A stretch of 13,201 nt of DNA from Dehalococcoidia bacterium (GCA_022866185.1 JALHUG010000022.1:1-13201); one strand, 5' to 3'; numbered from the stretch's first letter, positions 1 through 6,619 are shown. Program-made: numbers and translations. Notes: generated by a model not told the origin, from the sequence alone.

Positions 1-579
1 ACCTTCACCAACACCCTGCGACGCGGCACGATCATCGTCGAGAAGCAGACCAACCCTGATGGAGCGCCCGGCAGCTTCACATTCAGCGGCGACGCCTCTG
101 GGAATATCTCCGACGATGAGCAGATCGTGGTCAACGACCTGCTGCCCGGCACCTACAAATCGACGGAGGCAGTGCCCGCTGGCTGGGACCTCACCTCCAT
201 CTCCTGCGACGACAGCAACAGCAGCGGTGCTGGCGCCACGGCCACCTTCAACCTGGAGGCCGGCGAGACGGTGAAGTGCACCTTCACCAACACCCTGCGG
301 CGGGGCCCGATCATCGTCGAGAAGCAGACCAACCCTGATGGAGCGCCCGGCAGCTTCACATTCAGCGGCGACGCCTCTGGGAATATCTCCGACGATGAGC
401 AGATCGTGGTCAACAACCTGCTGCCCGGCACCTACAGCTCCACGGAGAGTGACCTGGCGCCGGGCTTCTACCTCAGCACCATTGTCTGTGACGATGGTGG
501 CAGCCCCACTCCCAGCTCCGGCGACGTTGGGGCCCGGACCGCCACGTTCCAGCTCGATCCCGGGGAGACGGTGAAGTGC
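1..579 (+). repeat. Two tandem copies of a ~280-300 bp domain-coding repeat
   Basis: Unit 1 is 1-279 and unit 2 is 280-579. Bases 29-157 and 308-436 differ at only one position (136 G versus 415 A, changing Asp to Asn). The following halves (158-263 and 437-563) have diverged strongly and differ in length. The units match again over about 27 bases at 264-290 and 564-590. The array probably continues upstream of the window. Confidence 0.9.
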
Positions 580-981
580 ACCTTCACCAACAGATTGCCG
601 GGGATTCATACGCCCACACCCACACCCACACCCACGCCCACACCCACGCCTACCCCCACACCCACGCCTACGCCGACGCCTACGGGTACTCCCGAACCCA
701 CGCAGACGCCCGCACACACGCCTACACCTGCAGCCACACCGCCAGCCACGCCGACACCCGCGCCGCTGGTGTCACCGGCCGTGCTGCCTACAATGGCAGC
801 TCCCACGCCGACGGCGGCTCCTGCCATGCCCAAGCCAGCGGTGCTGCCGTGGACCGGAGGCGGTGGGTGGGGGCCATTCGACATGAGTTGGCCCTGGGCT
901 CTCCTCTTGTTGGCCGGCGCTGCCTTGATGCTGGCAGCCATTGAGGGCGTAGTGTGGTCACTGACGCGGCGTAACAGATAG
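1..981 (+). CDS. Cell-surface protein with tandem prealbumin-like repeats and LPxTG-type anchor (5' truncated)
   Basis: The frame is open from base 1, so the N-terminus lies outside the window; 326 residues are visible. Two tandem repeats of 93 and 100 residues (bases 1-279 and 280-579) share the pattern IIVEKQTNPDG, then LLPGTY, then GETVKCTFTN. This resembles the SpaA/prealbumin-like beta-sandwich modules of bacterial surface proteins (family recognition from memory). A Thr-Pro stalk follows from about residue 204, coded by CCCACA-type hexamers. The C-terminus has LPWTG (residues 282-286), a hydrophobic segment (about 298-319) and a basic RRNR tail, which is the layout of a sortase substrate. 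Inferred role: a wall-anchored surface or adhesive protein on a Pro-rich stalk. No sortase gene is in the window, so covalent anchoring is unproven; plain membrane anchoring is the alternative. The next gene is separated by a hairpin. Confidence 0.82.
   Translation, partial: TFTNTLRRGTIIVEKQTNPDGAPGSFTFSGDASGNISDDEQIVVNDLLPGTYKSTEAVPAGWDLTSISCDDSNSSGAGATATFNLEAGETVKCTFTNTLRRGPIIVEKQTNPDGAPGSFTFSGDASGNISDDEQIVVNNLLPGTYSSTESDLAPGFYLSTIVCDDGGSPTPSSGDVGARTATFQLDPGETVKCTFTNRLPGIHTPTPTPTPTPTPTPTPTPTPTPTPTGTPEPTQTPAHTPTPAATPPATPTPAPLVSPAVLPTMAAPTPTAAPAMPKPAVLPWTGGGGWGPFDMSWPWALLLLAGAALMLAAIEGVVWSLTRRNR
610..690 (+). repeat. CCCACA-type hexanucleotide repeat coding Thr-Pro stalk
   Basis: Hexamers of the form CCCACA or CCCACG (later CCTACG) code for repeated Thr-Pro. 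CCC tracts start at 613, 619, 625, 631, 637 and 643 with an exact period of six. The complementary strand therefore carries six GGG tracts with 3-nt loops, the classic G-quadruplex pattern. Such tracts are prone to length change. Confidence 0.9.
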
Positions 982-1016
982 GGAAGCGGTCCCTCTTCTA
1001 TCAGGGCCAAATAGCC

Positions 1017-1046
1017 GAGGCCCCAGGCGAGTTCGTCTGGGGCCTC
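1017..1046 (+). terminator. Hairpin terminator after the surface-protein gene
   Basis: A perfect 10-bp stem (GAGGCCCCAG at 1017-1026 with CTGGGGCCTC at 1037-1046) has a 10-nt loop and starts 35 bases after the stop codon. It is followed by a mildly T-rich stretch rather than a true T run, so it is either a weak intrinsic terminator or a 3'-end stabilising hairpin. Confidence 0.6.
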
Positions 1047-1177
1047 ACTGTTGTAGCTCTCTGACCTTCTCTCCACCGATAGTTTTCCATAACAAATTCT
1101 ATTCATAACGCGAATAACCTGTAACGGAAGCGTGGCTGCTGTGTCTTTATGTTTAGAAAGCCTGCTGAGGTCAGCTC

Positions 1178-2638
1178 ATGTTTCGTATCAGACGGTATCC
1201 TTTTGCCAGCGACCCTCTGCGAGAGGTGCGCCTTCTGAAGCGATGGGTGTGGGTTGGTGCTTCTTTGGCCACCCTCATCCTTGTGCTGCTTTACCTGTCC
1301 ACCTTCCACCTGTCTGTAGAGCAGGGCATACTCATCTCCCTGACGATGACGATCACTGTTGCCTTGGCCATCGAGCTGGCCTTCACTCATATTCTTCGCC
1401 TCACCAGAGCAAGCGCTTATCCGGTGAAGCTGGCCGTGGAGCTGAGCCCTTTGCAGGGCTTCCAGGAGGCCTGCCATCGCAGCGCCGAGATGGTGGCCCA
1501 GCTTCTGGGGGCAGAAGCGGCCGTGGTGGCCTGGGTACACAGCGACCTGCAAGAGTTGGAGCCGCTGGCCAGTGCAGGCCTTCCCGAGCAGTGGCTCAAG
1601 GTGGCTCCCCACCTCTCCTTGGCCGAAAGCGGGCTCGAGGAGACGGTGCGGCAAGGTCAGGTGGTCACCAAGGGAACGGCGGCCGGAGACCGTTGGTTCC
1701 GCGGACTGGGCGAATCGTATTCTGTGACCTACGTGCCCCTCCTATCCTCGGACAAGGTGATCGGCGTCCTTGGATTGGCGGGCGATGGCGCCACCTTCAA
1801 TCCCAAGGACCATCGGCTCTTGAGCGCTATCGGCGTTGCCGTTGGCCTGGCCCTGGATAACGCTCGCTTGTATGATCAGGAGAGGAAGCGGGCTGAGCGA
1901 CTGCAAGAGTTGGCCCAGATGAGGAGCGATTTCCTCCTCACGGTCTCCCATGAGCTGCGAACGCCTCTCACCTCGGTCAAGACATCCGCTGAGATGCTGC
2001 TGGAGGAGGATCACTCTCCAGCGGAGAGTCCACGCGGCCAGCTCATTCGCAATATTGTGCACGGCGTCAACCGCCTCAACACCCTCATCGGCGACCTGGT
2101 GAGCATGGCCCGTCTGAACAATAGCCAGCTCCAACTGAACCTGGAGCCTGTGGGAACGGGTGAGATGGCAAGGGCCGCCTGCAACCTCCTTCGGCCCCTC
2201 ACCCAAACGAAGAGGCAGACCCTCGATGTTCACTTCGACGTCCCCGGGCCTAAGGTGCTGGTGGATCAGCGGCGCTTCGAACAGATACTGGTGAACCTGC
2301 TATCCAACGCCCATCGCTTCACCCCTGCCGGTGGGCACATCAGCGTCGACGTGCACGAGGAAGGGGACGAGGTGATCATCGCCATTTCCGATACCGGTTC
2401 CGGCATCCCTGAGCAGGAACGGCGGGCCATCTTCGAGCCGTTCTACCGGGGCAAAGACGGTTCCGGCAGGCGTGTGCCTGGCGGCATGGGCATGGGCCTG
2501 GCTATCGCCAAATCCCTCGCAGAGCTGCACGGCGGACGCATCTGGGTGGAGAGCGGCGAGGTCGGTAGCACCTTCTTCTTGGCTATCCAGCGCTATCCGG
2601 AGCCCGTTGCCGTGCCCGTGAGGGCGGGGGCCAACTAG
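1178..2638 (+). CDS. Orphan GAF-domain sensor histidine kinase
   Basis: A 486-residue membrane sensor kinase of a two-component system. Two hydrophobic segments lie at about 24-41 and 48-70 with only a very short external loop, so sensing is probably cytoplasmic through the GAF-like domain (about 88-232). A short coiled linker (233-250) leads to the HisKA domain with H-box SHELRTPL, phospho-acceptor His258. The ATPase domain has the N box LVNLLSNAHRFTP (371-383), G1 DTGSGIP (405-411), F box FEPFYRG (419-425) and G2 GMGMGLA (436-442). All catalytic boxes look intact. The ATG is supported by GAGG 7 bases upstream. No response regulator is adjacent or elsewhere in the window, so its partner and signal are unknown. 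The stop codon lies inside a 20-bp duplication flanking a hairpin element. Confidence 0.93.
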   Translation: MFRIRRYPFASDPLREVRLLKRWVWVGASLATLILVLLYLSTFHLSVEQGILISLTMTITVALAIELAFTHILRLTRASAYPVKLAVELSPLQGFQEACHRSAEMVAQLLGAEAAVVAWVHSDLQELEPLASAGLPEQWLKVAPHLSLAESGLEETVRQGQVVTKGTAAGDRWFRGLGESYSVTYVPLLSSDKVIGVLGLAGDGATFNPKDHRLLSAIGVAVGLALDNARLYDQERKRAERLQELAQMRSDFLLTVSHELRTPLTSVKTSAEMLLEEDHSPAESPRGQLIRNIVHGVNRLNTLIGDLVSMARLNNSQLQLNLEPVGTGEMARAACNLLRPLTQTKRQTLDVHFDVPGPKVLVDQRRFEQILVNLLSNAHRFTPAGGHISVDVHEEGDEVIIAISDTGSGIPEQERRAIFEPFYRGKDGSGRRVPGGMGMGLAIAKSLAELHGGRIWVESGEVGSTFFLAIQRYPEPVAVPVRAGAN

Positions 2639-2649
2639 GCTTCCCGCCG
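2630..2649 (+). repeat. 20-bp direct repeat, left copy (spans HK stop codon)
   Basis: GCCAACTAGGCTTCCCGCCG occurs here and again at 2733-2752, with mismatches immediately on both outer sides, so the duplication is exactly 20 bp. The two copies flank the hairpin element at 2650-2732. This is the arrangement expected of a target-site duplication, though 20 bp is long for one. Confidence 0.9.
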
Positions 2650-2732
2650 TTCACACACAACCCCAGCCTCAAGGCTGGGGCATGGGGAGCTAAATCGATG
2701 CCCCCGCCTTCAGGTGGGGGGTCGAGAGTCAA
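2650..2732 (+). mobile_element. Hairpin element copy A (core only)
   Basis: This 83-bp insert contains hairpin 1 (CCCCAGCC / GGCTGGGG, loop TCAA, 2661-2680), a 20-nt linker beginning CATG and ending GATG, and hairpin 2 (CCCCCGCC / GGTGGGGG, loop TTCA, 2701-2720, one G-U pair). It then has the GTCGAGA tail shared with copies B and C. It lacks the terminal inverted ends seen in copies C and D. It lies between the kinase stop and recF. It has no coding capacity, so any movement would need a transposase from elsewhere. Confidence 0.6.
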
Positions 2733-2752
2733 GCCAACTAGGCTTCCCGCCG
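2733..2752 (+). repeat. 20-bp direct repeat, right copy
   Basis: Identical to 2630-2649 over all 20 bases and placed directly after hairpin element copy A. Removing one repeat plus the insert would restore a plain kinase-recF spacer. Confidence 0.9.
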
Positions 2753-2803
2753 CCGGGCCGTTCGCTCCGACTGCCCCCTGGGTTCTTGCTCCAGCCTATA
2801 GGC

Positions 2804-2809
2804 TATAAT
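2804..2809 (+). promoter_or_regulatory. Candidate -10 box for recF
   Basis: A consensus TATAAT lies 67 bases before the preferred recF ATG. No good -35 hexamer sits 16-18 bases upstream, so the call rests on the -10 alone. The ATG overlapping this box (2808) would then lie upstream of the transcript start, which favours the ATG at 2877. Confidence 0.45.
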
Positions 2810-2876
2810 GATCGCGTCTGCCTGCCAGTGGGCAGGCCTTCCATCGCGACAGGCATCAGCAGCCTGGGAGCTTGCC

Positions 2877-4130
2877 ATGAGAGTTCGACGCCTCCAGCTA
2901 ACCGATTATCGCAACTTCCCTCGGCTGGACTTCTCTCCCCCCGGCGGGCCAGTGGCCATCGTGGGGCGCAACGCCCAGGGCAAGAGCAATCTCCTGGAGG
3001 CAGTCTATCTCCTTTCGACGATGCGCTCGCCCCGGGCCGACGGCGATGGCGAGCTGATCCGCCGGCAGGCCGACCAGATGGCGGGGGTGCCGCCCCTGGC
3101 ACGCCTGGTGGCCGAAGTGGAGGGGCGCGGCGGGCCTCTGCGTCTGGAGATGGTCATTGTTGCCCGCAGCGGAGACCTGGACCCGCTTGCTGCCCGGCCC
3201 GCTGGCGTCCCTCGCGCCAACAAGCTGATACGGGTGAACGGCGTCGCCAGGCGCCTGGCCGACGCCGTCGGTCAGTTGAACGCGGTGCTGTTCACCGCCT
3301 ACGACATGGATGTGATTGACGGCCCACCGTCCCTGCGCCGCCGCTATCTGGATATCACCATCTCTCAGGTGGACGGAGGCTACCTGCGCGCCCTTCAGCG
3401 CTACGCCAAGGTGCTCCTCCAACGCAACCATCTCCTGAAGCGAGTGCGGGATGGCAGCGCCCGCCCAGAGGAGCTGGCCTTCTGGAGCCAGGAGCTAGTG
3501 CGGGAAGGCAGCCACATCGTCCAGGCGCGCGCTCTGACGGTGGCCAGCCTGGGGCCCCTGGCCGCGGCTGCCCACGCCGACCTAACCGATGGCCAGGAGG
3601 AGCTGGCGCTGGTCTACCAGCCCCAGTTGGGGGGAGCGATCGATGGCCGCCAGGCCGCCTCTCTCAGCCAGGCAGAGCTGGCCGCAGCCTTCGCTCAGGT
3701 CATAGCACGCTGGGGCGAGCGAGAGATAGGGGCCGGGGCCTCCCTTCTGGGCCCTCACCGCGACGATCTGCTGTTCCATCTCGGCGATATCTCGGCGGCT
3801 ACCTATGCCTCGCGCGCCCAGCAGCGCACCATCGCCTTAGCCCTGCGCCTGGCCGAGGCCCGCTACCTCCTGGAGCGACGGGGCGAGTCGCCCGTCCTCC
3901 TTTTGGACGATATCCTCTCGGAGCTGGACGGCCAGCGGCGGGCGGCGGTGCTGGCTGCCATCGCCGACTACGAACAGGTGCTGGTTACGGCCACAGAGCT
4001 GGATCGCTTCTCGGCAGGCTTCCTGGAAGGCGCGACCCTATTCCAGGTGGCCGGCGGCTCGCTGGAAGCTATCGCTGGGGCTGCTGGCGCTGAAACAGGA
4101 GAAGCCTCTTCTGGGGCACCATCACCGTGA
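2877..4130 (+). CDS. recF: DNA replication and repair protein RecF
   Basis: RecF is an SMC/ABC-type ATPase that acts with RecO and RecR to load RecA at gapped DNA. The 417-residue product starts MRVRRLQLTDYRNF, as RecF proteins typically do, with GGGAG 6 bases before the ATG. Motifs: Walker A GRNAQGKSN (30-38), LLGPHRDDL (290-298), ABC signature region SRAQQRT (312-318) and Walker B LLLDDILSELD (341-351). In the signature, the position normally Gly (S-x-G-Q) reads Ala314. The protein is longer than the usual ~360-390 residues; the last 20 or so residues are Ala/Gly/Ser-rich and their codons overlap the 3' end of the convergent lipid-kinase gene. It is not next to dnaA, dnaN or gyrB here. Confidence 0.95.
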   Translation: MRVRRLQLTDYRNFPRLDFSPPGGPVAIVGRNAQGKSNLLEAVYLLSTMRSPRADGDGELIRRQADQMAGVPPLARLVAEVEGRGGPLRLEMVIVARSGDLDPLAARPAGVPRANKLIRVNGVARRLADAVGQLNAVLFTAYDMDVIDGPPSLRRRYLDITISQVDGGYLRALQRYAKVLLQRNHLLKRVRDGSARPEELAFWSQELVREGSHIVQARALTVASLGPLAAAAHADLTDGQEELALVYQPQLGGAIDGRQAASLSQAELAAAFAQVIARWGEREIGAGASLLGPHRDDLLFHLGDISAATYASRAQQRTIALALRLAEARYLLERRGESPVLLLDDILSELDGQRRAAVLAAIADYEQVLVTATELDRFSAGFLEGATLFQVAGGSLEAIAGAAGAETGEASSGAPSP

Positions 4131-5004
4131 GGGCCGCTGGCACAACCTCAAAGATGGTGGGATGACCAGGGTAGAAATCGCCGTCGAGCTGCACTGGCAG
4201 GGGCGTCTCGCTCTGCACCTCCAGCCGACGCACCCGCCGGTAGAGGACGGGGCTTGCCCTTAGGTGCCGCTGGGCTGCTACCCGCAGGGCGTGGAAGATG
4301 ATGTCCAGGGTGTGTCGCCCCTGAAAGATGCAGGCGTCTAGAAGGCCGTCGTCGGCGTAGGCGCGAGGCGTCACCTGGGTAATGCCGGCATAGCTGCGGG
4401 TATTGCCCACCACCATCATCAGAAGCCTGGTCTCCAATGGCTCACCATCGACGATCAGCTTCACCCGCTGGCCCAAGTATCGCAGCGACTGGCGGGCGGC
4501 CATGATGGCGTAAGTAGTGGCGCCCAGATATCGCTTGACGCCCAGGGGTATGGCTGCGGCGATGCTTCCGTCCAGGCCCAGGCCGGCCATCAGAAAGAAG
4601 TAGCGCCCTCCCTCTCCTGACGGCGCGCTGGCCCGACCGAGGTCCATGCGCCGTGCCTGACCGCGCACCGCCACCTCCAGGGCAGCGATGGGCTGGCGAG
4701 GGATGCCCACCTCCTTGGCCCAGACGTTGGCTGTGCCCGCCGGAATGACCGCCAAGGCCGTTTCGCTGCCGGCCAGGCCGTTCACCGCCTCGTTGATGGT
4801 GCCGTCGCCACCGCAGACCACCACCAGCGAGCGTCCCTCCTGGGCGGCGCGAGCGGCCATGGCTGTGGCGTCGCCCGGCCAGCGGGTGAAAGCCCAGTCT
4901 GCCTGCCAACCCTGGCTGTCCAGCCAGGAGGCGGCCTCTCGCAGATGGCGGCGGGAGGGCAAATTGGGGGAGGTGGGATTAACGATTACGGTGGCCGACT
5001 GCAT
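4069..5004 (-). CDS. YegS/DAGK-family lipid kinase
   Basis: A 311-residue diacylglycerol-kinase-like protein. It begins SATVIVNPTS, then has the nucleotide-binding GGDGTINE (65-72), PAGTAN (88-93), GLGLDG (141-146), ADDGLLD (217-223) and LDGD (273-276), the standard order for the YegS/BmrU family. These enzymes phosphorylate lipids such as diacylglycerol; some relatives act on other long-chain substrates, so the substrate here is not fixed. No membrane segment is evident, so it probably acts at the inner leaflet as a peripheral protein. A fair -35/-10 pair lies just upstream, implying a very short leader. The gene overlaps the 3' end of recF tail-to-tail by 62 bases. Confidence 0.92.
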   Translation of the reverse strand: MQSATVIVNPTSPNLPSRRHLREAASWLDSQGWQADWAFTRWPGDATAMAARAAQEGRSLVVVCGGDGTINEAVNGLAGSETALAVIPAGTANVWAKEVGIPRQPIAALEVAVRGQARRMDLGRASAPSGEGGRYFFLMAGLGLDGSIAAAIPLGVKRYLGATTYAIMAARQSLRYLGQRVKLIVDGEPLETRLLMMVVGNTRSYAGITQVTPRAYADDGLLDACIFQGRHTLDIIFHALRVAAQRHLRASPVLYRRVRRLEVQSETPLPVQLDGDFYPGHPTIFEVVPAALTVMVPQKRLLLFQRQQPQR

Positions 5005-5024
5005 AAGCGGTTCGCTCCAGGGCT

Positions 5025-5053
5025 ATGCTAGCGCCTAGCCAAGGAGAGGGCAA
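5025..5053 (-). promoter_or_regulatory. Candidate sigma70-type promoter for the lipid kinase
   Basis: On the minus strand, TTGCCC (5053-5048) and TAGCAT (5030-5025) are separated by 17 bases. The predicted transcript start is about 10-15 bases before the kinase ATG at 5004, so the leader would be short. Confidence 0.45.
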
Positions 5054-5320
5054 GACTGTGGTGTTTCAGGACATGTGAGAGATCATTAGTCGCCACTTTC
5101 TGGACGTCAGTCCTGATGGCTGCGGTCGATACATTACAGCCTCCCTTTTTGGGCCGCTCATGGTGAGCCCTTACCCCGCTCATGGTGAGCCTGTCGAACC
5201 ATGATCCCCCGCTCACCCTTCGACAAGCTCAGGGCGAGCGGCCAGGGGGCCGTCTGGCCCTAAATCTCCCACCTAGACTGAAACACGAGGAGGGGCAAGG
5301 GCTTTCTGTCGTGGTAGCGG
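5054..5320. other. Intergenic region between divergently placed 5' kinase end and 3' channel end
   Basis: This lies between the kinase promoter and the channel stop. 5054-5153 shows nothing recognisable. 5154-5241 is a REP-like palindrome, entered separately. 5240-5259 can form a 6-bp hairpin (GGCCAG / CTGGCC), but no T run follows on either strand. No gene longer than a few dozen codons is convincing. Confidence 0.6.
5154..5241 (+). repeat. REP-like palindromic repeat
   Basis: CCGCTCATGGTGAGCC occurs at 5154-5169 and 5176-5191 (22-base period). The second copy continues to TGTCGAA (5192-5198), and its arm pairs with 5219-5241 (TTCGACA to GAGCGG). Of the 23 arm positions, 18 are complementary, with a 20-base loop. 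Each 16-mer also contains its own small hairpin, GCTCA-tgg-TGAGC. Similar GCTCA/TTCGACAAGCTCA strings are remembered from many environmental genomes, but this was not checked. Confidence 0.65.
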
Positions 5321-6382
5321 CTAGGCTCTCTCAGGGGTTGCCTCCGCTGCCCGCCCGGCAGGGGGCGTCGGACTGAGGGCCTCCAGGTCGGCCTCGCCCC
5401 CCAGCACTATCAGGCGGTCGCCCAACTCCAGGACAGCGGTTCCCCGCGGGCCCACCTGAATGGCGCCGCTGGCCTTCTGAAGGGCGAGAACGGTGGCGCC
5501 GGGGCAGCCCAGGAAGCATCCCTCGATGGTGATGCCGGCCAGCCCTGACTCCTGGCTTACCTCCAGCTCGGCCAGGATCTGCTCGCCGTGGCGGCCGGTG
5601 GCCAGGGTGTCGATGAAGTCCAGCACTAGGGGCTGAAGGGCGGAGAGGGCCATGCGGCGGCCGCCGATGCTGTAGGGGGAGATGACCCGATCGGCGCCCG
5701 CCCGCAGCATTGGCGTCGTGCTGGCCGGATGGCCCACGCGGGCCACCACGAACAGGCGAGGGTTAAGGGCCTTGGCGGTGAGGACGATGTACGTGTTGCC
5801 GGAGTCGGAGTCGGAGGCGGCCAGCAGGCAGTGGGCGCGCTCGATGCCCGCCTCGAGAAGGATGGCGTCGGAGCTGGCGTCGCCCTCCACCAGCAGGTAG
5901 TGCTGCTTGCGGGCGCGCTCGATGGCCTGGGGGTTGGAGTCGATGATGATGAAAGGCATGCCCCGAGCATGAAACTCGCGGGCTATCTCCTCACCCACAC
6001 GGCCAAAGCCGCAGAGGACATAGTGATCTTGTAGAGCCTCGATCTTCCCTCTCATCCTACGCACCCCCAGCATGAAACCTAGCTCACCCTCTATGACGGT
6101 CGCTACCAGGCTGGTCAAAATGTAGAAGGCTACCCCCACCCCGAATAGAACCAGGAAGATGGTGAATATGCGGCCCCCGTCGCTCAGCGGTTGCGGCTCA
6201 CTGAAACCGACGGTGGTGACAGTAGTGACCGTCATGTACAGAGCGTCCAGTAAGGACCAGTCCTCGATGAGCATGTAGCCCGCAATGCCCAAGCCGAGCA
6301 GGGCCACCATGAGGAGCACCGCCGTAGCGAGGCGGCGCTCCAAGGCAATGGAGGGCAGTATTATTCGGGCGGGCCTTCTCAC
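5321..6382 (-). CDS. Two-TM potassium channel with RCK/TrkA domains
   Basis: A 353-residue ion channel of the MthK/Kch type. TM1 is about 17-38, then a pore helix and the selectivity filter TTVTTVGFSE (TVGF at 57-60, with Phe in place of the commoner Tyr), then TM2 about 72-97. A cytoplasmic RCK (TrkA-N) Rossmann domain follows, with GFGRVG (125-130) and the acidic Asp148 after beta-2, suited to binding a nucleotide or ion. A TrkA-C-like domain occupies about 265-335. The start is GTG, with GAGG 7 bases upstream. It probably gates K+ flux in response to a cytoplasmic ligand. The 3' end abuts a gene-free region; upstream lies hairpin element D, so promoter elements could be partly inside that repeat. 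Confidence 0.93.
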   Translation of the reverse strand: MRRPARIILPSIALERRLATAVLLMVALLGLGIAGYMLIEDWSLLDALYMTVTTVTTVGFSEPQPLSDGGRIFTIFLVLFGVGVAFYILTSLVATVIEGELGFMLGVRRMRGKIEALQDHYVLCGFGRVGEEIAREFHARGMPFIIIDSNPQAIERARKQHYLLVEGDASSDAILLEAGIERAHCLLAASDSDSGNTYIVLTAKALNPRLFVVARVGHPASTTPMLRAGADRVISPYSIGGRRMALSALQPLVLDFIDTLATGRHGEQILAELEVSQESGLAGITIEGCFLGCPGATVLALQKASGAIQVGPRGTAVLELGDRLIVLGGEADLEALSPTPPAGRAAEATPERA

Positions 6383-6421
6383 GTCCTTACCTCAGCAACC
6401 ACTCCGGGCTTTCGACGTAGA

Positions 6422-6619
6422 TGGTTCGCCGTTCGTGGGTTAACTACCGACCCCCGCCTGAAGGCGTTCAACTATTTAAATTCACCTCTGCGGGATAAAT
6501 CCCGCAGCTTCCCCAAAGCTGAGGGTTTCAACCCTCAGGGGTGTTCTTATTTTCTTGATCGCCATCAGGCTGGGGTCCTGTGGGAACCCGGGAGCCGAAA
6601 ACCCACCAATCATGAACCA
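6422..6619 (-). mobile_element. Hairpin element copy D (inverted, long variant, 198 bp)
   Basis: Read on the minus strand it begins with TGGTTCATGATTGGTGGGTT, identical over 20 bases to the left end of copy C. It ends with the complement of TGGTTCGCCGTTCGTGGGTT, 18/20 identical to the right end of copy C. Between them are the ACCCCAGCCT start and CAGGCGGGGGTCG end of the shared core, but the middle is replaced. It has two perfect 9-bp hairpins, CTGAGGG-type (6518-6537) and CTGCGGGAT-type (6488-6507). Flanking CTTTCGACG (6409-6417) and CTTTCCACG (6625-6633) may be an imperfect target duplication. It lies between the channel and AIR-synthase-family genes. Confidence 0.6.

Noticed and set aside
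1017..1046. Terminator hairpin as another copy of the hairpin element
   Set aside because: The stem sequence, loop and flanks do not match the element core or ends.
606..1106. Long minus-strand frame with a Gly-Val repeat
   Set aside because: It is the antisense reading of the Thr-Pro hexamer tract and crosses the hairpin terminator; there is no start context and no family-like sequence.
2808..2876. Upstream ATG as the recF start
   Set aside because: The ATG overlaps the TATAAT box, the extra 23 residues do not resemble RecF, and the ATG at 2877 has GGGAG at good spacing and the conserved N-terminus.
6422..6619. Copy D as an ordinary IS200/IS605 remnant
   Set aside because: Subterminal hairpins are reminiscent of that family, but the clear inverted ends argue against it, and no tnpA or tnpB fragment is readable. 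Left open rather than excluded.
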